This document shows, one piece after another, positions 30,104-42,436 of a stretch of 64,000 bases of DNA. The notes under the pieces are model-generated. The model was not told the DNA's origin and searched no databases. It worked only from the letters and a program-made list of their open reading frames with translations. The stretch is taken from the NCBI GenBank assembly GCA_022749755.1, contig CM040446.1, positions 1,542,966-1,606,965 on the forward strand. The letters run 5' to 3'. A program made the position numbers and the translations under genes. Origin of the DNA: Azadirachta indica (lineage: Eukaryota; Streptophyta; Magnoliopsida; Sapindales; Meliaceae). Every line of letters begins with the position of its first letter. Within the stretch, counting starts at the first letter, position 1.

Positions 30104-30902
30104 TCCACTGTATAAGGAGAAAAAAAAAAAAAAACCATTCTGGTTATGTGTAGGCAAATCATCACAAACCATTCACTTATTTTGCAATCAGTTGATAAAA
30201 AATGTGACTACTCCGTTTTAATGGCAATTGCAACCTTCAGTTGTAAAAATCAAGTGACCGAGTTAGTAATATCTGTTGGAATGACTGTAGGAAAAGTAGG
30301 TGTTATTTCATACTGGAAGTTGTAAACAATGCTATACTTGCAGCAGCAGTTAAAAGCAAGAGATTTATATTTCTTCGAATTTTTATGGGTCGAATAATCT
30401 TCATCAATGTTTGTGCTCCTGGATGAAATTAGTCCCCGAATATTAACCGGTTCATTCTTTTGTAATGCAGAGCCATTTGGACTCGAATATATTCGTAAGA
30501 AACATTTTAATTTGAGAAATTTATGGATAATTTTTAATAATATAAATGTGCTCTATATTATTGGTTAACACTGAACTTTAAAATTAGCAGAAAATAATAA
30601 GTAAGAAGTTGGTAAAACATTCCAACCTGTTTTGAGTATATTTTTCTTAACTGATTAAATATAAGATAATTTTATGTGTTAAATCCCTATTTAAGCTATC
30701 TTTTTAACCCATGGCTAACAGTAAATTATATGGAGAGTTGAATTCTGCAAAGTAGCCCAAATGAAGTGACCTGTTTTTCAGAAAACTAACCCTTTGCTTT
30801 TCGTAATATCCAATTCGATTCGTTCAAATTTCAGGCTCGACGCTACCGTTACCAGGTAACCATAGCATAGTAACAGCGAGTCATTTTTGGCAAAAACGAA
30901 AG
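30104..30902. other. Intergenic region between MCM5 and the FAD oxidoreductase
   Basis: MCM5 3' UTR starting with an A run at about 30120, AT-rich DNA, then the leader of the next gene. No gene, RNA or repeat recognised. Confidence 0.6.
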
Positions 30903-33900
30903 ATGACGCCGCTAACCGGCAAGTCTTTTCTCCCTGAATGGAGGTGTCCGGTGGTTCGCGGCCGCTACTGTATTCTACGCAGTAGAAGAACCGTTTCGCC
31001 GGTATTTCTCTCTTCTCTCCCCCAACATCGTCCTCTCAGGTCAGCTGTCTTTTAGTTACATGTAAAGAGGTTGTATTTATACTCACAAATACAGTAAACA
31101 TGTTTAAACATCGATTCTTTATTAATTAATTTAAAACGCAGATACGCCGTGCTTGGTGCTGGTTTTGCTGGCCTCTCTGTTGTTTGGCATTTATTGAAGG
31201 TAAACTCTTTTTACAGTTTTTTTTTTTTTTTCTAATCACTGTTTTCTAGTTTTCTTACAATATTTAATTATTGGGAAGGAGGAGGAGGATTCTGTTGTGA
31301 TATGTATTTGTATTGTATGAGTAACTAAAGCCGTTTGGAAATGCAATAACTTTAATAAAAATTAAAATTTTAATTGATTACCTCAATAACTTGCTTAAAA
31401 TATAGTCTTGCACAGTGCTGTATTATGGAGGGAGAGGATTCATGCCGCTTATTTAAGTGTTGTAACCATCACTGCTCTTGCAGCGATTCTTGTTTGAGAG
31501 GACTTTGGACGGCTAATCTAAATAATTCTTGCCTTTGCTGATATTGACATTTGTAGTCATACACCAATTATCATGTGTTGTTGAATTCATGAGATTTATG
31601 TATGCAGCACAGTCCCAAGGAGTTGAATCTATGCATTGACATATACGATGAGATTGGCATTGGAGGTGGTGCCTCTGGTGTGTCGGGAGGACTTCTTCAC
31701 CCTTATTCCCCTAAAGGTTTCCATCAACTACTTTGGATAGTTTACTTTCTTCCTCTGCAATGTCTCAGATGTGTGCTTTTTGATGTACAAGAGAATGTTA
31801 TTTACTTGTTCTGTATTTTGCAGTTAAGCTTCTTTGGCAGGGTGCTAAGTGTTGGAAAGAGAGTTTGAAACTTTTAAGCATTGCAGAAGTAGCCCTTGCT
31901 TCTGAAGAGACAAATTCAGAAATTGGGGAATCTGGTGAAAGGTTTGGAGAGTTTGTAGTAAGAAGAAGGTTTGTTTCCTTTTCACTCAACTTTCTCTTCA
32001 GTTTAGCACACAATCTTCCTCACGGGTCTTTTATGACTATGCATATGAGGCAAATGATTTATAGTGTTTCCAGTGCTCGTTCATATCAAGAACTATTGAA
32101 AGCTTCAGCTTGTTGGCAATTAGCTGTTATTCCTAGAATCTTAGAAAGCATAATGACTTCATTAGCTGAAGCAGCAATCACGTCTAATTCTTTCCGTATC
32201 TACTTTGTTTTCATGCTCTAGGGATTTGAAGAATCACATTCATTAGCTGAAGCAGCAATCACGTCTAATTCTTTCTGTATCTACTTTGTTTTCATGCTCC
32301 AGGGATTTGAAGAATTGCTCTAGATTCTCAACTCTAGGATGTTAACTTCACTTCTATTCTCTGCATCAATAAGCTCTTAAACACTGCCAGATTTCATTTC
32401 CTTGCAGGGGCATCTTGAGACCTGCAACAAATATGAAGAATTTGGATGCGCTGAATGATGTAATTTCTTATAACCTCCTTAATACAAATGGGATAACTTT
32501 GTAATTGATGTATGATATTCTAGTAATACTGGTGTTTGTGGCTTGATGTGGTTAGAATGCTCAGAACTGCCTTTCCAGTTGCAGAATAGAGACTATTGGT
32601 AAGGATGCTGCCCAAGGTCTTCTACCCAATATATGTGTACCTCTGAACACAGCCTTTTATATGCCCAGTGCTGTGAATGTGAATCCTCAGCGCTATCTTC
32701 GGGTATGAAGACTTGGCTTACTGATATTATTACAATGAGTTTTATTTTCCTCAAAAGTTTTATTTGTTCCGTGGTCATGTGCCAGGGGCTCTTCTTAGCA
32801 TGTAAAACATTAGTGAAGGAACTGTCCACCTCTGGTTTTGGAGGGAAAGAGTTTTATCTCCACCAAAAATCTGTTAGTAATCTTCTTGAATTAGAAGGTA
32901 ACCTCTCATTCTGTTTCAGCCTTTTATTTTTTTGTTGCATCAATATTTTGAATACGTTAAGAAAGAGGTTCATGTCTAGTTTGAATGCAATAGCCTGATC
33001 TTACACTGGAAATTCTCATGCTGACTGTTAAACAGAATATCCAATTTGTAAACATGTTTACTTCATGCCCTGGAATTTCCAGAGTTGTGAAGTATACGCC
33101 TATCTTCTGAACTTGAGTATGCTCGATTTCAGAAGATATATTTTCTGCCACAGGTAATTGATTTTTGCCTAATGTGTTTAGGGGAATACGATGTAGTGAT
33201 CATTTGTATGGGTGCCAAAGCAGACATGCTTCCCGAACTCTCTGGGAGGCTTCCTCTGAGGATATGCCGAGGAGTCATTGCTCATATGCAACTGCCTGAC
33301 AATATAGAGTAAGAGCTAATCTTCTTGGATTTTAAATTAATGGTCGGGAATTTGTTTGAGAAACAAGATAACGGATTTCACATTCATTTAACATCACAAT
33401 TTTTTGTTACATTCGTAAAGACTTATTAGTTGGGATGCAATCCTTCAGGGAAGATTATCCAGATCATGGCCCCTCCATACTGTCAGACGCATGGCTATCC
33501 GTCCAGGGAACCCGCAGTTTACTTATGGGCTCAACATGGGAATGGAAATCAAGAAACTCGTCACCAAATGTGTCGGCGGATGAAGCTACAAAAGCCCTCA
33601 AAGAGCTGTTGCCAAAGGCATCTGCCGTATATCCAGGCATAAAAGACTGGTGTTTCACTGGAGCTAGGGCAGGCTTGAGGGCGATGCCACCACTTACTCC
33701 CAACGGATCAATTCCTCTATTGGGCTGTGTCAATGATCTCGTAGGCGAAACTCATACCTGTAAATACTGGTTACTCGGGGGTCTTGGTTCTAGGGGATTG
33801 TTATACCATGCTTGGCTTGGAAAATTGTTAGCGCAGGCTGTGCTTTCCTGTAACGAACAAATAATCCCATCTGAACTAACCTCATGGAAGAATATAAAGC

Positions 33901-33905
33901 GATAA
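30903..33905 (+). CDS. FAD-dependent oxidoreductase, DAO/MnmC(o)-like
   Basis: Nine phase-consistent exons: 30903-31039, 31142-31199, 31608-31716, 31824-31968, 32408-32459, 32556-32702, 32786-32897, 33182-33308, 33449-33905. Total about 447 aa. The first about 46 residues are Arg/Ser-rich with few acids, like an organelle transit peptide (inference). The Rossmann FAD motif is YAVLGAGFAGLSVVWHLLK, followed by the DAO-type IGGGASGVSGGLLHPYSPK. A second nucleotide-contact strand reads YDVVIICMGAKADML, and the C-terminal block is CFTGARAGLRAMPPLTPNGSIPLLG...LGGLGSRGLLYHAWLG. The pattern fits the oxidase half of bacterial MnmC (cmnm5s2U34 tRNA modification), but the methyltransferase half is absent and the plant substrate is not known to me. 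It converges with the WDR76-like gene, with stop codons 222 bp apart. Confidence 0.85.
32160..32315 (+). repeat. 81-bp period tandem duplication in an intron
   Basis: Copies at about 32160-32234 and 32241-32315, offset 81 bp and nearly identical (differences such as ttccgt/ttctgt and ctctagg/ctccagg), each starting cattagctgaagcagcaatc and ending gggatttgaagaat. They lie in the intron between exons 31824-31968 and 32408-32459 of the FAD oxidoreductase. A recent local duplication. Confidence 0.9.
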
Positions 33906-34127
33906 TTAACAAAAGACAGATTCCTTCAAAGTTAGATAGCTGCCATATTCATCATTGCATTGTTATCAGTCATTAATACATTCACAAAAAACTTTAGTTC
34001 AATTCTGGAAAAATTACAAATTCTGGCCAATGATACATTGCTATTCAAAATTACTGGTAATACCACAAGCCATAAATTCCTTCTAAATAGACCTCAAAAA
34101 AGTTGTTTTGAGTCGTCTTCAACAAAA

Positions 34128-36485
34128 TTACTCTCCTGCAGATTCCTTGTCTAATGTCCAAACATAAACTTGGCCGCCAGCTGTGGCTCCTGCAAGCATT
34201 CCAACCTCATCAGGGTGTGCATCAAATCTGCAAGGAATTGCAGAGATATCTGAGCTCTGCAAAGTCATTATTGTTTTTTTTCGAGCTGGAGAAATTACAT
34301 CAACTCCTCGTTTCATATTGCCAATAAAGATGTATGAATCATCCCAACCCCATATTGCTCTGCTCTCATAAAGAAAGAATAAGCTTGATTAGAAATCAAC
34401 ATAGAAGTTAATTATGTGTTTCAGAAAATGGAACCATTGAATATTAAAAAATGAGAAGAAAAGACCGAATAATTTGTAAAAAAATCAGCACCTTTATTTC
34501 AGGCAAAAGGAATTTACCTGAAGGATGATATCCATCTGCCTGTCTGATTGTTGTGTTGTATCACAGTACTATCCTCAAAGTTTACCCCACTCCATATTCC
34601 AACCTTATCATCAAAACTACACAATAGAAGTTAAAAATTAGTACTTTTAACCCATTAAATTACCTGTAATTTAGAAGAAAATTTATACCCAAACCAAATT
34701 TCAATACTAAAAACAACAAAAAAGTTAAGAAAAGATAAAAAATAAAAATAAATAAATAAATAAACACCAGATTTAGAGCATAGTTTTGCAAATGAAAGCA
34801 GCAACATGCTGAAGGTTAAACAATTACAAAGTAATCTCTTCGCTACATAAACATACCTTGTTGTTACAAGAGAGCTTCCAGAGGGTGAGAAGTAAGCAGA
34901 ATGCACAGCTCTTTTATGCTGCACCATCTGCAAGGTTTTGGGTTTATCTGCATCCATACTTCTCAGATCCCAGAGGCAAGCAGTTCCCTCTGTGGAACTA
35001 GTAGCCATGATGTTGGGATTTTGCAAATTAAAATCAATGGTGTTTATCCTAGCTTCATGTAGAAGGTATTCATTTGAGGTTTTCCCAGCTCGAACATCCC
35101 AGATACTCAATCCACCCTGACCTTTGCTGAAATATACTGTGTTCGCATTGTTTGGCTGCTGCGAGAGAGCATATATCGAGTACTCACTAGAGTAAACCAG
35201 ATCAAATACCTCTTTTTCTATATCCATCAATCGAATGAGACCATTGTAGCAGCTGGTAAATATCTGCATTTGATCTCACAACCCTTACAAATTAGAGTGT
35301 ATATGATCAACATCACTAAATGAACAAAAGTAGATCAGAAGTACCTTAGAATAGCAAGATTGTTGAATTACAATTCCTGATACAGGACCTGAATGTGTGT
35401 CATAAAAATATATGCCATTGTCTTTCTCTTCCTGAGGATTCAAATTCCAAAATGCAATATTCCCAGCTTTGCTTCCGGCCACAATCATTCTCACATCAGT
35501 ACAAGGAAAAAACTTCACCACCATTATTCTTCCCGGCATAATTCTTGCTATATTTTCTGGCTTCAAAGTTAAAGATCCTAAATCAAGACAACTCTCAAGT
35601 TCACTCTTCTCTGCCTTAACCACACCCTTAATCAATCCGAACGAGCATAGATCACGGCTTGCACTTGAATCCTCTTCCTTGCAAGTCTTAATTCCATCAA
35701 ATCCGTATTTGATTGCAGAACCAAAGTTACAATTTCCACTCAAGTTCTCATCTTTACAAGCCTTAACGTCATCAAGTTCTTCTTCCTTAAATAAAATTTC
35801 CACCTTAGGTTTCATCTCATGATCAAAACTCGTACCGAACTCTTCTTTAACATCACCAAAATAAGCTTTCCTAACGACGCGCAAAATGGTATCAACAAGT
35901 GGTTTACAAGATTTTTTCTTGTCACAAGCATCTTCAAAACTAAGAGGACCTATTGTATTAGTAGCATAAGACTTATTTTGACTAAAAGATTTCAGGGTTT
36001 TATCACCACAATTAACAAAATCATCCCTTAAACCCTTTGAATCGGGGTTTTTATGATCAGAATCAACATACTCATCAAACAAACCATTTGAATCCGGCGG
36101 CATTCCTTGTGTTCTTAGAGACCGCCTGAGCACAATCGGCTTTTCAGGTTTAGCTTTCTTCTCCGGATTCAATTTATACGATTTAGCCTCCACTCTGCTA
36201 TCAACAAAACACAAATCACTTCAATATCAAAAAAATAAAATCTATATACCAGTATATGAAAGTAGAAAATGAAGATGTGTTACATAACTTACGAAAACAG
36301 AAGAGGGCTTTGAATTTAAAACGCAGAAAAACAAACAGGAAGAATAGAATTAACCTTTGGCGCTTGGAAGCGGCGGAGAGATCGGCGGCTTTAGATTGTA
36401 TCTTTAAAGCAGCCAACATCTCGTCGTTCCGTTTGATGTTTTCAAGTCGTTTTCGCTCATACTCCGTCAGTTTCTCAGGCGCCAT
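34128..36485 (-). CDS. WDR76/CMR1-type WD40 repeat protein
   Basis: Five exons on the minus strand: 36485-36355, 36194-35345, 35263-34857, 34616-34518, 34359-34128. Total about 572 aa. The N-terminus MAPEKLTEYERKRLENIKRN followed by EMLAALKIQSKAADL is the conserved opening of the WDR76/yeast Cmr1 family, nuclear proteins linked to CUL4-DDB1 and DNA-damage or chromatin responses. A long low-complexity stretch (about residues 45-270) precedes a WD40 propeller: ARIMPGRIMVVKFFP, IVAGSKAGNIAFWNL, FTSCYNGLIRLMDIE, YFSKGQGGLSIWDVRAGKT, IMATSSTEGTACLWDLR, SLVTTRFDDKVGIWS and GATAGGQVYVWTLD. E2F-like sites lie about 100-130 bp upstream, in keeping with S-phase expression. The exact plant role is unknown. 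Confidence 0.87.
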
Positions 36486-36589
36486 TGGAACGCAGTTTCT
36501 AGAGAGAGAACAAAAGTAAATGAATTTTTGTGAAAAGGAAGGGTTGTGTTAATGGCGGTGGAGAAGCGGTAATATGACTGGTTTAAATG

Positions 36590-36614
36590 GGCGGCAAAGG
36601 AATTGGCGGGTAAA
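36590..36614 (-). promoter_or_regulatory. E2F-like sites upstream of the WDR76-like gene
   Basis: On the minus strand, TTTGCCGCC (36598-36590) fits TTTSSCGSS, and TTTACCCGCC (36614-36605) is a near match. They sit 105-130 bp before the start codon of the WDR76-like gene. Confidence 0.5.
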
Positions 36615-37017
36615 AAGAAATAGTTGTCCACGTGGCACGTCATGAGCCATTGATAACTATTAGTATTTAATTTTTTATAAATTGATATTCCAATGGCAAT
36701 AAATAATTAGTCGGTGGGGTAAGATTTTTTCGAAGTTAACACAATGAAAGCATGCTTGGTATTAAAGTTAAATAAATATAGGAACGGATTTTTTTTTTTT
36801 TAATTATTGTCTGAATATTCATTATAATATCATCTTTTTTATGAATATAAAAATATAAATGCAATATTAGTACCCAATCAGCTATTGCTGATTCCAACCC
36901 CAAACTTCTCTCTTTCAAAACAAAGATAGAAAACCAAACATTGAAATCACATCCCTTTGATCAATATTCCTTCTCTAAACAGAAAAATTAAATTACAATA
37001 AAATTTAAATTAAAAAA

Positions 37018-37058
37018 GAAGAAGAAGAAGAAGAAGAAGAAGAAGAAGAAGAAGAAGA
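37018..37058. repeat. (GAA)n microsatellite
   Basis: About 13 uninterrupted GAA/AAG units between the WDR76-like promoter and the 3' end of the H+-ATPase gene. Confidence 0.85.
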
Positions 37059-37203
37059 CAACAATTTAATCTTCATTGTGTTATTTCTTTCAATCCCTTC
37101 TTCTCCATGTTTAGTTGCCTATGCCTCTTTTTTTTTTTTTTTTTTATTATGTATCTCTTGGTCTTTGCATTTTGCACTACTTTTCTTCTATTTTTGGAGC
37201 ATT

Positions 37204-40200
37204 TTACACGGTGTAGTGCTGTTGGATGGTTTCAATGTCCAGTCCTTTGAGCTTCACCACTGATTCAACATGTCCTTTGAGTGTGTGAAGCTCCCTCAGC
37301 CTTGCAACTTCAGCACGTCTCTTGGCCTGCTCTGCAAGCTCATTCAGTTCGCGGTAGCTGTTCTTTTCGTTCACCATAGCCTCTGCTGTTTGCAGACCAT
37401 GAGTTGTGCGTTGAGCCATTGCCCATTGCGCCTCCCTCTCTCCTTTGCCATAGTCTTTCTTGGTTGTGAAGGCAGTCTGCATTAAGATTAAAGAATGAGG
37501 CAAGTTAAAAACATTTGCCAAGAAAAATTCAAACAGGAGTTTAGAACATTTGAAAAGTAATTAAGATACCTTGTTTTGAAGGAGATTATCCCAAGCTTTG
37601 CCACTCTGTGCATAGCGGATCATAAACTTTAGGAAATCAAGAGGGATGTACGTGATAATGCTGAAAACCCAGATGACTCCTGCCCAGCCCCAGCCAATTC
37701 CTCGAATTCTTGCGAATGACCATTTTGCATACACCGCGAGAAGAGTAGCAATCTTCATTGCACATGTTAGAACCAGACAAGTCAGTTCGAGGAAACTTTG
37801 CAATAAATATTGTGCAAGAAAGCAACCAAACAAGATTTTTGATGTTTGATACTAACCAACTGTGCTATGAGGAAAGCACTGACAAGCATGGTGCCGGGGC
37901 GTTCAACGAATGACCAGCTCCTTGATCTTGTTACAAATATTAGTGCTTGACTGATGATGCTCACTTGGAGATACAGAGCTGCGGAAAGCTCATCTGGGTG
38001 ATCGTAGATTTTCCTCACGCCAAACACATCCTGCAATTGGTAAGGGCATTAGCATCGGCATTTGTTTTAATATTGTTATTGGTTCTGTGGGCTTTTTAGA
38101 TTGATTTTACTTACGGTGAAGAAGTCAGTATCACGAATAAGCCAGAAGAAAATTACGGTGATGAGAGCCATGTAAGCTCCAAGGACAATGCCAGTACCGA
38201 AAATTTCCTTGAGTTTCCATGAATCCGGCATAGGAGATGGCTTGACTCTGTCCTTTGAAATGGTCATAATGGTTCCGTCGTTGAGAATTGCAATGATCAA
38301 GACCATGAATGGTGGGAAATCGAACTTCCAGATGAGAGCAACGAGCAAGAATCCTAGGACAATACGAATGGTGATGGAAACTGCATAGATTGTGTAGTTC
38401 TTCATCCTCTGGAAGATAGCTCTGCTTGTCAACACCGCACTGACAATCACACTCAATCCTGGCTCAGTTAAAACAATGTCCGAAGCACTTCTTGCTGCAT
38501 CAGTTGCATCAGCTACTGCAATACCAATGTCTGCTCTCTTAAGAGCTGGGGCATCATTCACACCATCTCCTGTCATACCACATATATGCTTCCTTTCTTG
38601 AAGTTTCCTAACAATCTCATACTTGTGCTCAGGGAAGACTCCAGCGAATCCATCAGCCTTCTCAATAAGTTCTTCAACTGGCATAGAAGCAATGGAATCA
38701 TCCTTGCTTTGACCAAGAAGAGACGATGAAGGATACATGTTTGTGCCCATGCCAAGTCTGCGACCAGTTTCTTTACCAATGGCAAGCTGATCACCAGTGA
38801 TCATCTTAACGTTGACACCTAAGTCAAGAGCTCGCCGGATTGTCTCTGCACTGTCGTGTCTTGGAGGATCGAAAAGAGGCAATAGACCCACAAACTCCCA
38901 TGGTTCTCCAGCACTTTCCTTGGTTTTCTCTGACACTGTCTGTTTGGCAACTCCCAAAGCACGGAGACCGCGATCGGCAAAGTTGTCAATGATTTCGTGA
39001 GCCTTCTTCTTCATTTCACCTTTGAGTTCACATAGATCAATGATCTGGAAGGGACAAAAAGACAGTGAGATTTCGAAGATGAAACACCACGCTGATATTA
39101 GAAAATGCAAGGAATTATCAAAATGAATACCTGTTCCGGGGCACCCTTACTGGCTCTGTGCCAATCACCATTGCTGTCAATGTATGTAATAGCAGTTCGC
39201 TTGTCGACAGGATTAAATGGCAAGAAATGCACCTCAGTGATTCCAGCTCTTGCCTACATAACCCAGAAAAGGTGAAATTTTTCGCTCACTTCAGGCATAG
39301 AGCATATGGAATGTAACATAAAAAAAACCCATTTTTTTATACCTCCTTCGGATCTCCCAACATCCCAACAATTGAAGAATCAATGGCATCCTGGTTTTCA
39401 ATCCTGGAAGCTCGTGCTGCGCACAAAATGAGGCCATCCTTGTCCATACCTTTTGCAAATACCTACAGTTGTAAATACAATCAGACTAAGTACTTAAATC
39501 TTAACGCAAAAGTTTGTAGATGATTTCATCTTTTGTCATAAGTTACAAACCTCGACAAGGCTTTTGTCGACTGAAAGCTTATTAAGCGTGAGAGTTCCGG
39601 TCTTATCACTGCAGAGAACATCCATACCAGCCATTTCTTCAATGGCTGTCATTCTCTTAGTGATTGCACCTTGCTCCGAAAGGCGATGGGATCCAATAGC
39701 CATTGTTACAGACAATACAGTGGGCATCGCAATTGGGATTCCTCCGATAAGTAGCACCAGTAAATTGTCGATACCATCTCTGTAACTCCTGTGCTGAATT
39801 GGGTACATGACAATGATCTCAATGATCATTCCCACCGCAATTGAGCAGATACAGAAGTTACCAATTGCAGTCAACACCTAAACAACAAAAAACACATCAA
39901 ACAACGAATCAAAACAATCTTACAAATGTTATAAATTTTTTATCAGCACAGAAGGGTTATGCTTTTTCTACCTTCTGGAAATGACCAACTTGGTTGGTGC
40001 TATCAACAAGGTGAGCTGCCTTGCCGAAGAAGGTATGCACACCGGTAGCAATAACAACGGCTTCAATCTCACCTTGCTTGCAAGTTGAACCAGAAAATAC
40101 TTCATCACCTGGATTCTTCGTGACTGGTAGAGATTCACCAGTAAGAGCTGCTTGATCAATCTTGAGCGGATCTCCTTCCAAAAGACGGGCATCAGCAGGC

Positions 40201-40858
40201 ACAATATCTCCTAACTTGATGCTAATAATATCTCCTGGAACCAAAATCTCTGCCTCTTGTTCACTCCATTTTCCATCCCTCAATACCTATAAAACGTTTC
40301 ATAAAACACAATCAGCCAAACTCTTCAAAGATACACAAATATGGTAATGCAAACATGTTGCAGGTACTACCTTGGTTTTAGGGGCAAGACCGGCCATCAA
40401 AGCAGCAGCAGCGTTACCAGCATTATTTTCTTCAATGAAACTGATAGTAGAGTTGATTAACAGCAGGACAACAATACCAACGAAATCTGGCCAATCCGGG
40501 GGCTTGCCACCACCGTTTGCCAAAACAATGGACATGATTGCTGCAGCTTCCATGACCCATGATAAAGGATTCCACATAAATCCCAAAAACTTGAGTAGTT
40601 TGCTTTCTTTTTTCTCCTCAAGTTTATTTCGGCCAAATATTTGCAGCCTCTTCTCTCCTTCATCCGCTGTCAACCCCTTTGGCGTACATTTTAGTTGCTC
40701 AAACACTTCTTCTACAGGAATCCGCTCCTGCACACACAGCACCATTAACTTTAACAACATAAAACACATTATAAAAACATGAACATATAAATGTACAAAC
40801 AACAACTTACAAGGTCAACATTCTCATTCTTGATCTCTTCCAATGAAATTTCTCCCAT
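37204..40858 (-). CDS. PMA: Plasma-membrane H+-ATPase (P3A-type)
   Basis: Proton pump that energises the plasma membrane. Ten minus-strand exons: 40858-40811, 40727-40371, 40286-39972, 39877-39551, 39462-39343, 39253-39131, 39044-38115, 38030-37857, 37752-37570, 37476-37204. Total about 949 aa, the family length. Seen: start [16 protein letters not shown], actuator LTGES, phosphorylation motif [12 protein letters not shown] (Asp near residue 331), MKGAPEQ-equivalent [26 protein letters not shown], ten membrane helices, and the C-terminal autoinhibitory region ending in HYTV, where Thr phosphorylation binds 14-3-3 proteins. The N-terminal sequence resembles subfamily II (PMA4/AHA1-AHA2 type). 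One local oddity is [10 protein letters not shown], where I expect IFGPNKLEEK. A short uORF lies in the leader. Confidence 0.96.
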
Positions 40859-41039
40859 GGTGAAAGATGGAAGAAAAGAAGAAAAAGGAGCACAAGGGTC
40901 TTTGTTTTTTGGTTTTTAAAGAAGAAAGAAGAGAGCTTGTATGAGAGCTCTTCCCTATAAAAAAAGCTCCCTTTCTTTCTTCAACTTCTCTGTTGTTTCT
41001 TTTTTGTTTTTTAATTTTTTAGATAGGCAAACTCTGAAT

Positions 41040-41063
41040 TTAGCAGACCTCTCCTTCGTCCAT
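41040..41063 (-). promoter_or_regulatory. Short upstream ORF in the H+-ATPase leader
   Basis: On the minus strand, ATG at 41063 opens MDEGEVC and stops at TAA 41042-41040, about 180 nt before the main ATG. A TATAAA-like motif (about 41153-41160, minus) would place the transcription start upstream of it. Short uORFs in the leaders of tobacco pma genes are known to modulate translation, so this may be a conserved control feature. Confidence 0.45.
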
Positions 41064-42210
41064 AATCTTATTATATGTGACAAAGAGAGGTAGAGAAAAA
41101 GAGAATTGCTGGCTTGAATGAAAACAGCAATCTTGCCTCCAAATGCACCTCAGTTTTATAACCAAAATGTTGTAACAAAGGAGAGGGAAAGAGTGTAATC
41201 CGGATTGGTTCTGTTTTGCCTCTGTGGATTCCCAAAGTCTGCGCTTGTTACTACTTCTTTAGCTTAAATTTTGTGTGGAGATTTAAAAATTGAATTGGTC
41301 CATTGCTAGTTTCTTTATATTTAATTTATTTTCAGACTTTCTTTGGTGTCAAAATGCTAACCATTCATCTCTGAACAAATAATAATAATAACAATAAGAA
41401 AGAGAATACTGATACTCAGATTTGTTACAAATTTTATCAGAAAATATTGCTATTGATTGTATCCGAACAGATATACACTATTTTCATTGTATCGCGCTAA
41501 TTCAATAAAATCCTATCATATATTTATTTATTTAAAAAATTATCACATATTAAGTCATGTCAAATGTATAACATCACTAGATTGTACTACAGTGGAGATA
41601 TTCTAAACTCTTTCAGAAGAATCGTAATGCATGCTTCTTAGTTAAATTCTTTTAACAATATTAATTATAAACGAATCTTTTTTTTTTCTCTTTTATTTTT
41701 TGACCTTTAAGGGCCTTTGTCATTAATTTTATTTACACGTGGTGTAGATGCTCGACGTCAAAATTTTACATATTATAAGTCCACTGATTCATTTCTAGAC
41801 AAGTTAAATGTTAAAACTTCAATCTTAATTGACATCATAAAATATGCATCCACCAACTCGGGGTGTAAATAAAAGGTGCCAGCCAATCACAATAATCATG
41901 TTCTCAATATACCTTCTTTCACTTATTTCTTTAAGAGCAATGCATTGTAAACTCTTAAAAGAACATAGGTTGATTTTTTACATTGAAATTATAGGAACAA
42001 AAATCCATTGCTCGTTTTTCGAGGATAATTGACCAATACGTTCAACAACCCAACAAATATGCCCCTCGTAAGAGGAATTACGGTATACAATTAGGAATGT
42101 GAGAAATTTTCAACATGATTTAACCTCTAAATAGGCAAGTTAAAGAGAAGCAGCTCATCTGCATATCTTAAACATGCTGACAGCTGTTTCAGTAAATATG
42201 CACAGCCTAA

Positions 42211-42436
42211 CCAATTCTCATCTTCCTCCTTGGCATTAGTTAAAAGAAGATATATCTAAATCAAATGATCCAAATGAATGAAAGAACGCTCTCTTTGCAC
42301 CTTCTTGAATGAAAGCATGCTCTCCAATTCTCATTTTCTTCCATGACATTAGCCAACAGAAGAAGGATGTGTAAATCAAATGATGAAAATGAATGAAAGA
42401 ATGCTCTCTTTGCATCTTCTTCAATGAAAGCAGTTT
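42211..42436. repeat. 113-bp tandem duplication
   Basis: Unit A about 42211-42323 and unit B about 42324-42436 are adjacent direct copies. Both start ccaattctcat and contain cattag, aatcaaatgat, aaatgaatgaaagaa, gctctctttgca and cttctt.aatgaaagca. Identity looks near 80%. No gene recognised; the unit holds no obvious ORF of interest. Confidence 0.85.

Larger units (their letters stand above)
36486..37203. other. Intergenic region between WDR76-like promoter and H+-ATPase 3' end
   Basis: WDR76-like promoter at the left end, AT-rich DNA, a (GAA)n/(AAG)n microsatellite (37018-37058), and the H+-ATPase 3' UTR at the right end. No further gene. Confidence 0.6.
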
